DNA of 50,030 nucleotides from Candidatus Omnitrophota bacterium (GTDB lineage: Bacteria; Hinthialibacterota; Hinthialibacteria; OLB16), in NCBI GenBank assembly GCA_020632575.1, contig JACKFH010000029.1, forward strand, positions 1-50,030, read 5' to 3'. The notes below the pieces were generated by a model. It saw nothing but the letters and a program-made list of their open reading frames with translations. It searched no databases and was not told where the DNA came from. The position numbers and the translations under genes were made by a program. This document shows positions 16,281 to 26,329 of this stretch, one piece after another (positions within the stretch are counted from its first letter, which is position 1; the number at the start of each line of letters is the position of its first letter).

Positions 16281-19208
16281 CTACGAATCGTCTTCCTTTT
16301 TCTTGTTCATCTTCCGCTTGAGATCCAGCAAACGGTCGGTGGTCGAGCCGCCGGCGGGTCGATCTTGTCCCGCGTCGGTCGGCTCGCGTTTGCTGGGGGC
16401 GGCTTTGCGGCCCTCGGGTTTTTCGAGGCTGACTCCCTCGGCTTTCTTCTTTTCGAGCGCGTCGAAATCGAACTTCCGCTCGGGGATGATCGGCGCCTCG
16501 CGCTCGATCGCCTTGCCTTTGCCCGGACGGTGGCTCGCCTCTTTGGTTCGTTTGAGCGCCTCCATGGTCGAGGCGCTCTCCTCTGTCGTGCGACGGCGCG
16601 GGCGGAGGCGCCTTCCAACATAAGCCAACCCGTTGCGGATGTCTCCCATGTCGAGAAGGACCCTCCGCACAAAGACATCGAACCAGAAAAGAACGATCGC
16701 CAGCCCCACCAGCCAGGGCCAGAGCGGAAAGGGTTTGGCGTGGGCGACCAGACTGTGGTCGAAGAAAGAGGCGATTTCGGGTTCGTAACGACCCTGGGTG
16801 ACCTCGGCGATCTGTTTGAGCAATCGGGTGTTCGACCGATCGTTCATGTACTCCGGCGAGTAAGGGACCGACAGCGCCGTGGTCAATGTTCCGGAATCCC
16901 CTTCGTCCGATTCGTCGAAAAGATTCACCAGATAGGTCCCCTCGGTGTCCAGGTCGAACTCGGCCTCATAACGACCCAGGTCGGTCTGGACCAATCGGAC
17001 AGGAATCGTCCCTTGATCCGGAGTGAGGACCTTGCCATTAAAGGTGAGGTAATTGAGCGCCTCGTTGTTATCGTTGAACGCATCGACCACGATGCGTCCC
17101 TTCCCCTCCTCCTGGTAGGTCGACACCTGGTAGTTTCCGCTCAACTCTTTTCGCGCCACCCACCGAATGGCCTGCGCCCAGAACTGACCGTAACCATCCC
17201 ACTCGATCCAGTTCGGCGCCCACTTCGGTTTGAAATCGCTGGTGAACGCGACCGATTTTCCGAGACCGTAACGCCAATGGGCGAGGAGCGGGTCCTCCTG
17301 ATGAGTCAGCAGCGGAGTTTCGGCCCCGGCTTTGGAAGAGGTCAGGACATAGCCCAACAAAGCGGGATATCCAGAGGGGTCGAAACTTTCGGTCAATTCG
17401 GTGTCGGCCACCTGAATGGGCTGAAAGGCCTCCTCGACAATCAGGTTGCGTTTGATGGTCGCCGCTTCGCGGGCGAAGATGCGGGGGATCTTGTTGGCGT
17501 TTTTGACATCATAGAACCGCCCGCCTGTGGTCTTGGCGATCTCGGTCATGACCTGAAGGAAATTACCGCCGTGACCGCCGATGAGTACGGTCGACACGGT
17601 GATGCCATTGTCCTTGAAATCGGCGAGGAGGTTGCGGCTGGGTGGTTGGGGATCGCCATCGGAGAGGATGACCATGTGGCGGAGGTTGCTGGTCGAGAGT
17701 TTGAGGCTGTTGAACCCGAGTTTCATGGCGGAACCGAAATCGGGCATGTCCCCGGGGCTGGCCCGTTTGATCAGCGCGACCTGACGGCGGCCATCCCCTT
17801 TCTTTTCCAGATCGAAAATCCAATGAACGCCGTTGTAGCGGTAGTCGTAGTCGAGCATGCCCACCTCATCATGAGGGTCGAGAACACGGATCGATTCGAT
17901 CGCCACCTGACGCATCAGGTTGTTGCCATTGGGGATCTCGCAGGTGTGAAGGACCACCACCAACGCGCCGCTGGGGATGATTTTTTTCTCGCGGATCTCG
18001 GTGCTCACCGGCAGCGCTTTTTCGATGGGGGTCCCGCGATACCCTCCCGCGCCGAAAGATTCCTCCCCGCCCACCATGACCAGACCGATGCCGATATCAT
18101 GGACGAGTCGTTCGATCATGTTCATCTGGTCCTCGGAGAGATCGGCGGCGTTCACGTTGGAAAGGATGATGGCGTCATAGGAGAGGAAGAGGGATTGATC
18201 GATGGGAACCTGGTCGGGAGCGATCCGTTGGACATCGATCCCCTCGGATTGGATCTGAGCGACAAACTCCTCGGCGGCGTTGGGATTCGTGTCGTAATCC
18301 CCCTCGACGAGCAGAATATTGGGTTTGCCGGTGACCGAGACAAAACCGGTGGCGCGGTTGTTTTCGATGCTGGTGTCGGCCTCGGCCTCGACCCGGACCT
18401 CGAGTTTGTAGAGTTTGGTGACAGGGAGTTCGAGGGAGGGGACAGTGAATTTGTTCTTCCCCGCTTTGAGTTCGACCGGTTGATCGCGGATCAGTTCATC
18501 CTGGACAAACAGGCGAAGGTGGGCCGGGGTGTCCACCCGCGAGTTCACATAGAGTTCGACATCGATCGGCTCCTCCTCGTTCACCCGGTTGGGATAGACG
18601 ATCTTTTCGACATAGACCTCCTCCTCGGTCTGGTATTCGAGTGGGACGACATCGACCGGGATGCCCATCCCCGCGAGCCGTCGGGCCTCTTCGAGGACAG
18701 TCCCACGGTTCTCGTTGCCATCGGAGAAGAGGACGATGCGTTTTTGGGATTCGACCGGGAAGGCGGCCAGACCGAGCCGAAGCCCGGCGGCGAGGTTGGT
18801 GGCGTCATCGCGGAAAAGGGAGGAGGGACGATCCCATTCGAGGAAAGGTTGCGCCGGGGTGTCGAGGACCGCGTCCTTACCGAAGACCACGATCCCCGCC
18901 ATGTCGCGTCGGCCCATCTCGTCGATCGAGTCGCGGACCGAGTTGAAGGCTTGCTCCTTCTGAGGCGCCGGGACGCTTTCGGAGAGATCGAGGGCGAAGA
19001 TAACCGAGAGCAAGTCGGTGGTCGATTGAAACTGAATTCGGGCGATCGAAAGGATTAGAAAGAGAGCGACCACGAGTCGGAGAATCAGAGCCATCCAGCG
19101 ACGGAAAGGGCCCAGATCGCGCAGACGGCTCCAGCGCCAGACAAAGAAGGGGAGGATGAGTAAGAGGAGGAGGGCATAGGGATGAACGACCTGAAACGGG
19201 ACGTTCAT
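16281..19208 (-). CDS. BatA-like VWA-domain membrane protein with embedded GATase-like domain
   Basis: 975 residues. N-terminal TM helices lie at about 10-26 and 38-58. VWA domain 1 (about 68-245) has a MIDAS 'ALDLSESVP' and 'VLFSDGNENRGTV'. A glutamine-amidotransferase-like region (about 298-410) has 'ILLVEGDYDTNP' and 'GLVMVGGEESFGAGGYRGTP'. A second VWA-like region follows (about 412-590) in which the first MIDAS motif is replaced by 'VVLHTCEIP' but 'HMVILSDGDPQPP' remains. A further TM (WPWLVGLAIVLFWFDVFV) lies near 825, before a charged Lys/Glu-rich tail of about 115 residues. The ATG overlaps the pseudouridine synthase stop by 4 bases. With MoxR downstream, a chaperone-served envelope complex is likely; the substrate is unknown. 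Confidence 0.88.
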   Translation of the reverse strand: MNVPFQVVHPYALLLLLILPFFVWRWSRLRDLGPFRRWMALILRLVVALFLILSIARIQFQSTTDLLSVIFALDLSESVPAPQKEQAFNSVRDSIDEMGRRDMAGIVVFGKDAVLDTPAQPFLEWDRPSSLFRDDATNLAAGLRLGLAAFPVESQKRIVLFSDGNENRGTVLEEARRLAGMGIPVDVVPLEYQTEEEVYVEKIVYPNRVNEEEPIDVELYVNSRVDTPAHLRLFVQDELIRDQPVELKAGKNKFTVPSLELPVTKLYKLEVRVEAEADTSIENNRATGFVSVTGKPNILLVEGDYDTNPNAAEEFVAQIQSEGIDVQRIAPDQVPIDQSLFLSYDAIILSNVNAADLSEDQMNMIERLVHDIGIGLVMVGGEESFGAGGYRGTPIEKALPVSTEIREKKIIPSGALVVVLHTCEIPNGNNLMRQVAIESIRVLDPHDEVGMLDYDYRYNGVHWIFDLEKKGDGRRQVALIKRASPGDMPDFGSAMKLGFNSLKLSTSNLRHMVILSDGDPQPPSRNLLADFKDNGITVSTVLIGGHGGNFLQVMTEIAKTTGGRFYDVKNANKIPRIFAREAATIKRNLIVEEAFQPIQVADTELTESFDPSGYPALLGYVLTSSKAGAETPLLTHQEDPLLAHWRYGLGKSVAFTSDFKPKWAPNWIEWDGYGQFWAQAIRWVARKELSGNYQVSTYQEEGKGRIVVDAFNDNNEALNYLTFNGKVLTPDQGTIPVRLVQTDLGRYEAEFDLDTEGTYLVNLFDESDEGDSGTLTTALSVPYSPEYMNDRSNTRLLKQIAEVTQGRYEPEIASFFDHSLVAHAKPFPLWPWLVGLAIVLFWFDVFVRRVLLDMGDIRNGLAYVGRRLRPRRRTTEESASTMEALKRTKEASHRPGKGKAIEREAPIIPERKFDFDALEKKKAEGVSLEKPEGRKAAPSKREPTDAGQDRPAGGSTTDRLLDLKRKMNKKKEDDS

Positions 19209-20008
19209 CTCTTCTTGGTCCCTCTCTTCGGATTGGGCGCGCGAGGGGATTTCTTCTTCGGCTTGCGGAGGATTTTTTCGAAGAAGGATTTCTCCTCCAT
19301 GAAGGGTTCGCGGAATTTTCCGCTGGGCAGGGGGCCGAGGAAAATCTGGCCGTATTGGATGCGCTTGAGATCGAGCACCTCGATCCCCACCTGCTCACAC
19401 ATCCTTCGCACCTCTCGGTTTTTCCCCTCGGCGAGGGTGAGTTTGAACCGGCTGATGTCGCTGGAGATTTTTTCGACCTCGATGCGCTCGGCCTTGGCGA
19501 TCCCCTCACGGAGACGGACCCCCTTGAGGAGACCCTCCTTGCGTTCGTGGTTCATGATGCCGCGGGCTTTCACCTGATAAACTCGGAAGACCCGCCCAGA
19601 GGGGTGCTCCATGCGTTGGTGGAGTTCGCCCCGGTTGGTCAGGATCATGAGCCCCGAGGAATCGAAATCGAGCCGACCGATCGATTGAATGCCGGCCTGG
19701 ACATATTTTTTGGGGAGCAGATCGAAGACCGTTTTCCGGCCGGTGCCGTCATCGCGCGAGCAGAGAACCCCTTTCGGCTTGTGCATGATGAGCGTGATGT
19801 CGGGGGTCAGCGCCACCAATTTCCCACGCAGACGGACCGTGTCCTCGTAGGGGGTCACCTGGATCCCCGGGTGATCGGCGAGTTTGCCGTTGACGGTGAC
19901 CTCTCCCCCCAGGATCAATTCCTCCGCCTTGCGACGGCTGGCCACGCCGCATCGGGCGAGGTACTGGTTCAGGCGATAAGTTTTCTTTTCCTCGACTGCG
20001 CTTTTCAT
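19205..20008 (-). CDS. rluB: RsuA/RluB-family pseudouridine synthase
   Basis: 267 residues. It isomerises a uridine to pseudouridine in rRNA. The S4 RNA-binding domain (about 12-60) has 'RLNQYLARCGVASRRKAEEL' and 'GEVTVNG'. The catalytic domain carries 'MHKPKGVLCS' and 'SIGRLDFDSSGLMILTNRGE' with the catalytic Asp, then 'KNREVRRMCEQVG'. A basic C-terminal tail (KPKKKSPRAPNPKRGTKKR) follows. Assignment to RluB (23S) rather than RsuA (16S) or RluF is uncertain. It overlaps the VWA gene by 4 bases (ATGA), so translation is coupled, although no functional link is obvious. Confidence 0.9.
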   Translation of the reverse strand: MKSAVEEKKTYRLNQYLARCGVASRRKAEELILGGEVTVNGKLADHPGIQVTPYEDTVRLRGKLVALTPDITLIMHKPKGVLCSRDDGTGRKTVFDLLPKKYVQAGIQSIGRLDFDSSGLMILTNRGELHQRMEHPSGRVFRVYQVKARGIMNHERKEGLLKGVRLREGIAKAERIEVEKISSDISRFKLTLAEGKNREVRRMCEQVGIEVLDLKRIQYGQIFLGPLPSGKFREPFMEEKSFFEKILRKPKKKSPRAPNPKRGTKKR

Positions 20009-20112
20009 GAAATTCGACGATGCCTCTGGGATTGCTCCATGGGATACCGAATGGTATCCGAATCGTCGAGGGGGCGCCTAGTGGTGGGTTTGGATTTTGG
20101 CGGCTGAGCAGG

Positions 20113-20231
20113 TTTGAATCATGGAAGCCCATGGAGGGGATGGAGGTCATGGAAGAAAGCCTGGACGAAAATCTTGGATTTTCGCCGCTTCCATTGCTCC
20201 CATGATTCTCCACGGGCTTCCATGATTCAAA
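20113..20231. repeat. Long composite palindrome
   Basis: Arms of 22 bases at 20113-20134 and 20210-20231 are complementary with a single mismatch (core TTTGAATCATGGAAGCCC). Inside, a second imperfect pair (ATGGAGG..ATGGAAG / CTTCCAT..CTCCCAT) leads to an 8-bp hairpin CGAAAATC-TTG-GATTTTCG at 20166-20184. The whole 119 bases can fold into one extended cruciform. It lies between the pseudouridine synthase and MFS genes, which are divergent. The function is unknown; it could be a non-autonomous mobile repeat. Confidence 0.8.
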
Positions 20232-20290
20232 TGGGCAGGGGCATTTCCCGCCACCTGTTCTCGAATCGGCATCTCCCCGATACTCGGCCT

Positions 20291-21544
20291 ATGTATCACC
20301 GAGTTTATTTCGCCAATCTTTGGAACCGGATGTCGCCGAAAGGGCAAAAGACCTTTCAGTGGGACTTGGTGCGCGGGGTCTGCGATGGGACCGGGAACAC
20401 CCTGCACACCACCTTTGCGCTCTTGGTGGCGATCGAGTTTTTCCGTCTCCCCGATGGGTACAAGGCGTTGATCGCCTCCGGAACCTCGGTCGGGATGGGG
20501 ATCTCGTTTCTGTACGCGACCTACGCGCATTGTCTGATCGGCAGGCGGAATGTCGAGGCGGCGATTCCAGTCTTTCTCTCCTCGGTCTGTTTCGTAGCGG
20601 CGAGTCTGGCCCAGGATGGAATCACCTTTGCCTTCCTTGCTTTTATTGGGCATGTCCTGTTCATGATTCGTTTCCCGCTGATGACCCAGATCTACCGGGA
20701 AAACTACCGGCGCGAGAACCGTGGGCAGGCTTTTGGATTCAGCGTGCTGGTCGCCTCGGTCGGGAGCATCCTGATGGTTCGGCTCGGGGGGCTCTATTTG
20801 GATGGCGGCATGGAGAGGTATCGCACCCTCTATCAAATCATCGCCGCGTTGGTCTTTTGCGGGTCGTTCGCGATCCTCCGGATCCCCTCCGATAAAACGC
20901 CGAGGCAATCGTTTCCGAATCCATTCAACTACTTCTCGATTCTGGCGAAGGACCGCGCCTTCTGCTACATCCTTTTTGTCTGGTCCGTATTCGGGTTCGC
21001 GAACCTGATGATGATTCCCCAGCGGCTGGAGTATGTGACTCAGGACCGGTATGGCCTGTCGCTGAATCCGGGGATGGTGGCGCTGATTGTGGGGGCGATC
21101 CCGGAGCTGGTCAAAATCCTCTTGGTGATTCCGATGGGATGGTTATTCGACCGCATGAACTTCATCGTGCTGCGCATCGTGATCAATATCTTTTTCGGGT
21201 TGTACATGTTGGTTTATTTTCACGCGACAAGCATTCCGATGTTGGCCTTCGGGTCGGTCCTTCTCGGGGTCTCGTTCGCGGGAGGGACTATCTCCTGGAA
21301 TTTGTGGGTGACCAAGTTCGCGATTCCCTCAGAGACCGCGAAGTACATGGCGATGCACACCTTCTTCAATGGCATTCGCGGCGTGCTGGCCCCGGTGGCC
21401 GGCTATATCATCGCCTCGACCGATTCGATCCAGACGGCGAGCGACTACTCGGTGGGGCTCATGTTTGTCTCCTGCCTGATGCTGGCTCCGCTGATTCCAA
21501 AGGGGGCGCCATTCGATCGGCAGAATCGACTCGAGGAGGGGTAA
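20291..21544 (+). CDS. Major facilitator superfamily transporter
   Basis: 417 residues with about 10-12 hydrophobic segments (ALLVAIEFFRLPDGY, SVCFVAASLAQDGITFAFLA, AFGFSVLVASVGSILMV, IIAALVFCGSFAILRI, LVYFHATSIPMLAFGSVLLG). A central basic loop (RIPSDKTPRQSFPNP) splits two halves. 'GWLFDRMNFIVLR' matches the MFS loop G-x-x-x-D-R. The start is uncertain: the frame stays open upstream to 20114 through the palindromic repeat, but similarity-like sequence begins at 'LWNRMSPKGQKTF', so the ATG at 20291 or 20330 is likely. Neither has a strong ribosome site. The substrate cannot be told. Confidence 0.8.
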   Translation: MYHRVYFANLWNRMSPKGQKTFQWDLVRGVCDGTGNTLHTTFALLVAIEFFRLPDGYKALIASGTSVGMGISFLYATYAHCLIGRRNVEAAIPVFLSSVCFVAASLAQDGITFAFLAFIGHVLFMIRFPLMTQIYRENYRRENRGQAFGFSVLVASVGSILMVRLGGLYLDGGMERYRTLYQIIAALVFCGSFAILRIPSDKTPRQSFPNPFNYFSILAKDRAFCYILFVWSVFGFANLMMIPQRLEYVTQDRYGLSLNPGMVALIVGAIPELVKILLVIPMGWLFDRMNFIVLRIVINIFFGLYMLVYFHATSIPMLAFGSVLLGVSFAGGTISWNLWVTKFAIPSETAKYMAMHTFFNGIRGVLAPVAGYIIASTDSIQTASDYSVGLMFVSCLMLAPLIPKGAPFDRQNRLEEG

Positions 21545-21624
21545 TTTTTTCCTTTTTCATTCGAGAATCCTTTGTGATAGACTTTAGAGGTGGGTTGCAG
21601 GGCCGAAACGATGGGAGTGTCAGA

Positions 21625-21822
21625 ATGATTGGCGAATACAATATCGACGAAAGCCTATTGGACGAGGCGCTGCGGCGGACCGGTATTCGCGACAGGGAAG
21701 CCGTGCTGAACTACGCGCTTCAGCAATTGATCCAGCGTTCGACCCACGACCTTCGTGACCTCCCTGGGACCGTTGAGATCGATCCCGACTACGATTACAA
21801 GAAACTGAGAGAGGGTCGTTAA
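21625..21822 (+). CDS. vapB: VapB-type antitoxin
   Basis: 65 residues. The sequence 'LLDEALRRTGIRDREAVLNY' with 'ALQQLIQR' next is the ribbon-helix-helix antitoxin pattern (DUF2191/VapB). The C-terminal part (DLPGTVEIDPDYDYKKLREGR) would be the toxin-binding, inhibitory tail. The ATG follows GGGAG at a good distance; longer in-frame readings go back into the MFS gene and are shadows. It ends 5 bases before the toxin start and will bind and block VapC and repress the operon. Confidence 0.88.
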   Translation: MIGEYNIDESLLDEALRRTGIRDREAVLNYALQQLIQRSTHDLRDLPGTVEIDPDYDYKKLREGR

Positions 21823-21827
21823 GACCG

Positions 21828-22232
21828 GTGATCTTGGTCGACACCTCCATCTGGATCGATTTCCTTACTGAGAAATCTCACCCTAAGATCGACTTGTTCA
21901 AGAAAATAATCGACAACAACGAGGATGTTGCGTTGACTCCATACATCTACCTCGAGGTGCTTCAAGGGGCCAAAGATGACCGGTCCTTCCAGCGTCTTCG
22001 GGAGTATTTGGATGTTCAGATATTCATAGACTATGAAGATTCAAAGTCCTTTCACCGGAAAGCGGCATACCTCTTTCTACAGTGCCGAAGGAAAGGGGTG
22101 ACCGTTCGGAGTTCCATCGATTGTCTAATCGCCCAATTGGCGATCGAGAAAGACATTTGGTTGCTACACAACGACCGAGACTTCGACCATATCGGGTCAG
22201 TGGTTCCTGAGCTGAAGCTCTATAATGGCTAG
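21828..22232 (+). CDS. vapC: VapC-type PIN-domain ribonuclease toxin
   Basis: 134 residues with a GTG start. PIN-domain acidic residues are in place: 'ILVDTSIWIDFL' (first Asp), 'YIYLEVLQGA' (Glu), 'SSIDCLIAQLAIEK' (Asp) and 'LLHNDRDFDHI' (Asp cluster). Family knowledge: VapC toxins cleave tRNA or rRNA with Mg2+ and are neutralised by VapB. The pair lies between a transporter gene and amt and is typical stability or stress cargo. Confidence 0.93.
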   Translation: MILVDTSIWIDFLTEKSHPKIDLFKKIIDNNEDVALTPYIYLEVLQGAKDDRSFQRLREYLDVQIFIDYEDSKSFHRKAAYLFLQCRRKGVTVRSSIDCLIAQLAIEKDIWLLHNDRDFDHIGSVVPELKLYNG

Positions 22233-22403
22233 GGCATGGTGGAAATAGACGGGCATTCAAAAAGTATCTCCAAGCGATCATTCCACTCTCAAGTCAAATC
22301 GACCCACCCTATTTCCCGGTTGCCTAATCTTCGAAGTTGCCCCATCCTTACCTCCTGTCAGTTGAACTTGTGGATTCAATTCTTCGTTGTGTGGAGTGGA
22401 GAT

Positions 22404-23682
<1,279 letters not shown>

Positions 23683-23693
<11 letters not shown>

Positions 23694-23858
23694 GAGGGTG
23701 TTTGAAAAGTGAATCCGGGATTATCCGTGGGAGCGGCTTCTAGCCGCGAAAGGGAGGGAAACCCGATGGATTCCGAAGATCCGGTTATCGCGGCTGGAAG
23801 CCGCTCCCACGGCATTGACACTCGCTTCGGCGCTCTTCAAACACCCTTTAAGGGGTGT
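23683..23858. mobile_element. MITE-like element with self-palindromic ends and nested family B repeats
   Basis: The left end is the hairpin ACACCCTC-TAA-GAGGGTGT followed by TTGAA. The right end mirrors it (TTCAA then ACACCC..TTTAA..GGGGTGT). The 12-base core AGGGTGTTTGAA (23695-23706) is inverted at 23836-23847. Inside lie two inverted 24-bp family B repeats at 23725-23748 and 23789-23812, as at 16115. There is no reading frame of note. The left hairpin contains the amt stop codon (TAA, 23691-23693). It is probably a small non-autonomous transposon or an IS remnant between amt and the PII gene. Confidence 0.6.
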
Positions 23859-23956
23859 GTCATTCGCTGTGGCGGTGAACGATTGAATAAGAGATTCAGG
23901 AATATTTCACCGAGCTCGCGGGATGGAGGCTCGGACTACCAAAGGAGTCAAATGGC

Positions 23957-24295
23957 ATGAAGTTGATTACCGCAGTGATTCGACCGAGCCGACTTGAGGA
24001 GGTCCGGAAATCCCTCGAGGGGTTGGGCATCCATGGTCTGACTGTGACCGAGGTCCGAGGACATGGACGCCAGAAAGGGCACACGGAAGTCTTCCGCGGA
24101 AAAGAGTACGTGGTCGACCTCCTTCCCAAGATTCGTTTGGAGATCGCTCTGCCGGACGAGAAGGTGGATCAGACAGTGGCCGCGATCGAAAGCGCCTCGA
24201 AGACCGGCGATATTGGAGATGGAAAGATCTTTGTCGTGCCGGTCGATGAGTGCGTCCGAATCCGGACCGGGGAGCGTGGGGAAGAGGCGCTTTGA
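23957..24295 (+). CDS. glnK: Nitrogen regulatory PII protein
   Basis: 112 residues, exact family length. 'MKLITAVIRPSRLEEVRKSL' opens the protein; the T-loop reads 'GHTEVFRGKEYVVDLLPK' with Tyr51 (the uridylylation site) kept and Tyr46 changed to Phe; the B-loop is 'SKTGDIGDGKIFVVPVDE' and the C-loop 'RIRTGERG'. It binds ATP, ADP and 2-oxoglutarate and gates AmtB-type channels. Position after amt favours a GlnK rather than GlnB role. The amt-PII spacing is enlarged by the MITE-like element. Confidence 0.95.
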   Translation: MKLITAVIRPSRLEEVRKSLEGLGIHGLTVTEVRGHGRQKGHTEVFRGKEYVVDLLPKIRLEIALPDEKVDQTVAAIESASKTGDIGDGKIFVVPVDECVRIRTGERGEEAL

Positions 24296-24317
24296 GGTCG
24301 CCTGGGAGATGGGGGGA

Positions 24318-25082
24318 TCAGACCCGATTCGCGGGGTCTTGGTTGTAAAACTCCTGAAGGATTTCATACAGTTCGGGATGCTTCTTTTTGAGTTTCTTCG
24401 GCTTCTCGAAGAAACATTCGGTCAGCACCGCGAAAAACTCCGCCGGGTTGGTGGCGGCGTAGCTGCCGAAGAGGTTTGGCCGACGGTTCCTGAGATCGGC
24501 GATCAAACGGTTGTATTCTCGTCTCATGACTCTCGCCCAGGCGGTGTACTGAGCCCGAGTCTTCAGATGCGGCGCCCCCTCGGTCCAACCCGACTCCCCA
24601 TCGAGCTGATGGGCGAATTCATGCAACACGACGTTTTGCCCATCATGGATATCCCCCGATCCGTGTTTCACATCGTCCCAGGAGAGAACCACAATCCCCT
24701 CCATCCATGACTCGCCAAGCCGAACCTGAGGATCCTCATGGGTGGTTCCATCCTCGAACATGTCGTAGTTCTCAACCACATACATGTGGGGATAAATGAG
24801 GATGGTCACCAGGTCGGGGTAGTAATCGGTCTCCCGATTGAGGAGCAGGATGGCCGCTTGGGCGGCGACTGTCACTCGAATCTCATCTGTGAGTTCAAGT
24901 CCTCCGCACCCCTCGAAATATTTCTCGTGAAGTAAAACTTGGATGTGTCCCTGAAGTTCCTTCTGCTCCTCGGGCGAAAGGAGGGCGTAATAAGGGACAT
25001 TCTCCTCCAAGATGTCCAACCACTCCTTTGGGAAGGGGCGGTTCCGGATTCGCTTGCGACGCCATTTTCTAAATCCGAACAT
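24318..25082 (-). CDS. mtfA: MtfA-family zinc peptidase
   Basis: 254 residues, usual length. The gluzincin motif 'NVVLHEFAHQLDGE' (HExxH) sits near residue 150. A downstream Glu ligand is likely in 'ATNPAEFFAVLTECFFEKP'. The N-terminus 'RNRPFPKEWLDILEENVPYY' and 'ILIYPHMYVV' also match the family. In E. coli MtfA binds the repressor Mlc and so affects glucose PTS control; whether that applies here is unknown. It is convergent with the PII gene. Confidence 0.92.
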   Translation of the reverse strand: MFGFRKWRRKRIRNRPFPKEWLDILEENVPYYALLSPEEQKELQGHIQVLLHEKYFEGCGGLELTDEIRVTVAAQAAILLLNRETDYYPDLVTILIYPHMYVVENYDMFEDGTTHEDPQVRLGESWMEGIVVLSWDDVKHGSGDIHDGQNVVLHEFAHQLDGESGWTEGAPHLKTRAQYTAWARVMRREYNRLIADLRNRRPNLFGSYAATNPAEFFAVLTECFFEKPKKLKKKHPELYEILQEFYNQDPANRV

Positions 25083-25120
25083 GGAGGCGCCGCTCTATCC
25101 CTGATGGTTTCGTTGGGAGT

Positions 25121-26329
25121 TCATTCCCAGGGGCTTGGGGGTTCGAGATTGATGAGTTGAATATCTTTCCATTCGATGTCCACCGGACTGTCGAGGGGCG
25201 CCGAATGAACTTGGAGGGCGATGATCCCCTTGCGAATCCTTTCGGCGACGGTCTCCTTGAAATGGACGGACAAGGCGCCGTCATGATAGAGCCGGATATC
25301 GTCGCCGATCGCGCTGATCTCGTAGTGATGCCAACGTCCGAGCTCATAATCCGGATCGATGAATTCCCCTCCCTTTTCGAGCGTCCCTCGTTCGTGCTCA
25401 TCGTAAAGAGATCCCGTCATGCGCGGGATCGAGGGATCGATATCGGCCTGGTAGCCATGCATCTCCTCCCCACCCACCAACCAACTGCGGAACTGGACCC
25501 CGCTGTTCCCGCTTTTCCAGCGATAACGGAAAGTCAGGATGAAGTCGCTGTATTCCCGATCCCCGACTAACCAACCGTATTTCCCTGTTTGGGTCTGCCC
25601 ACGGATCGCGTCATCTTGCACTGTCCATTTCTCGTCACCGACCGGGTACCAACCCGCCTCCAGGTCGGAACCGTCGAACAGAGCCTGGGAACTCTCCCAT
25701 TTCTCGAGCGGGAGGATTCGGATGTCCTTCCAACGCACCTTGCACCCATCGCCGGAGTGGATCTGGAAAGCGAAATGACCCGATTTGGCGCCTTCGGGAT
25801 CCTCGATGTCGACTGTCGGGATGCCGTTCATGAAGAGCTGGATCCGATCCCCCGCCGCGACGATTTCATAGTCGATCCATTCCTCGGTCGGCAGCATTTC
25901 CACCAAGCCTTCGGGGGCTTTGGCGAGCGACCCGCGTCCATCCTGTTCGTAAAGGTGACCGGTGATCCAGTCGCTGTCGAAATCGATGTCCGCCTGATAC
26001 CCGACCACCATTCCTCCATCCTGTTGACTGCGGAATTGGATGCCGCTGTTCCCTCTTTCCCTCTTGAATCGAACATGGAAAACGAAATTATCGTAGGACT
26101 TCTCGGAGATCACCCAGCTGTACTCCTTGCTGGGTCCATCCTCGATCACCATCGCGCCATCCTCAACGGTCACCTTTCCATCCCCGATCACTCGCCACCC
26201 GGAGAGGTCTTCGCCATTGAAAAGCGAGGTCCAACCCCGATTTTCGAGGGTGGGTTTGGGCTTTTCGGCCAAACCGGTCTGGACCCCAAAGACGGCGAGG
26301 AGAGCAATCGGCCAAACCCTTCGCATCAT
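25121..26329 (-). CDS. Secreted protein with two DUF1080 domains
   Basis: 402 residues. The signal peptide MMRRVWPIALLAVFGVQTG is followed by two copies of the concanavalin-like DUF1080 (3-keto-disaccharide hydrolase) fold. Copy 1, about 30-205, has 'GWTSLFNGEDLSGWRV', 'GNSGIQFRSQ', 'GYQADID' and 'WKDIRILPL'. Copy 2, about 210-395, has 'QALFDGSDLEAGWYPV', 'GNSGVQFRSW', 'GYQADID' and 'WKDIQLINL'. The two differ enough to suggest old duplication. The likely role is sugar or polysaccharide binding or hydrolysis in the periplasm or outside. The start overlaps the stop of the 1066-residue surface protein gene by 4 bases, so the two are coupled. Confidence 0.92.
   Translation of the reverse strand: MMRRVWPIALLAVFGVQTGLAEKPKPTLENRGWTSLFNGEDLSGWRVIGDGKVTVEDGAMVIEDGPSKEYSWVISEKSYDNFVFHVRFKRERGNSGIQFRSQQDGGMVVGYQADIDFDSDWITGHLYEQDGRGSLAKAPEGLVEMLPTEEWIDYEIVAAGDRIQLFMNGIPTVDIEDPEGAKSGHFAFQIHSGDGCKVRWKDIRILPLEKWESSQALFDGSDLEAGWYPVGDEKWTVQDDAIRGQTQTGKYGWLVGDREYSDFILTFRYRWKSGNSGVQFRSWLVGGEEMHGYQADIDPSIPRMTGSLYDEHERGTLEKGGEFIDPDYELGRWHHYEISAIGDDIRLYHDGALSVHFKETVAERIRKGIIALQVHSAPLDSPVDIEWKDIQLINLEPPSPWE

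Noticed and set aside
16269..19058. A 929-codon open frame on the plus strand opposite the VWA gene
   Set aside because: It is an antisense shadow of a GC-rich gene: it lacks any recognised motif, and the minus-strand frame has clear VWA, MIDAS and membrane features.
20114..20290. N-terminal extension of the MFS protein
   Set aside because: This part is read through the composite palindrome and gives a low-complexity Trp/Arg/Ser sequence unlike a transporter start.
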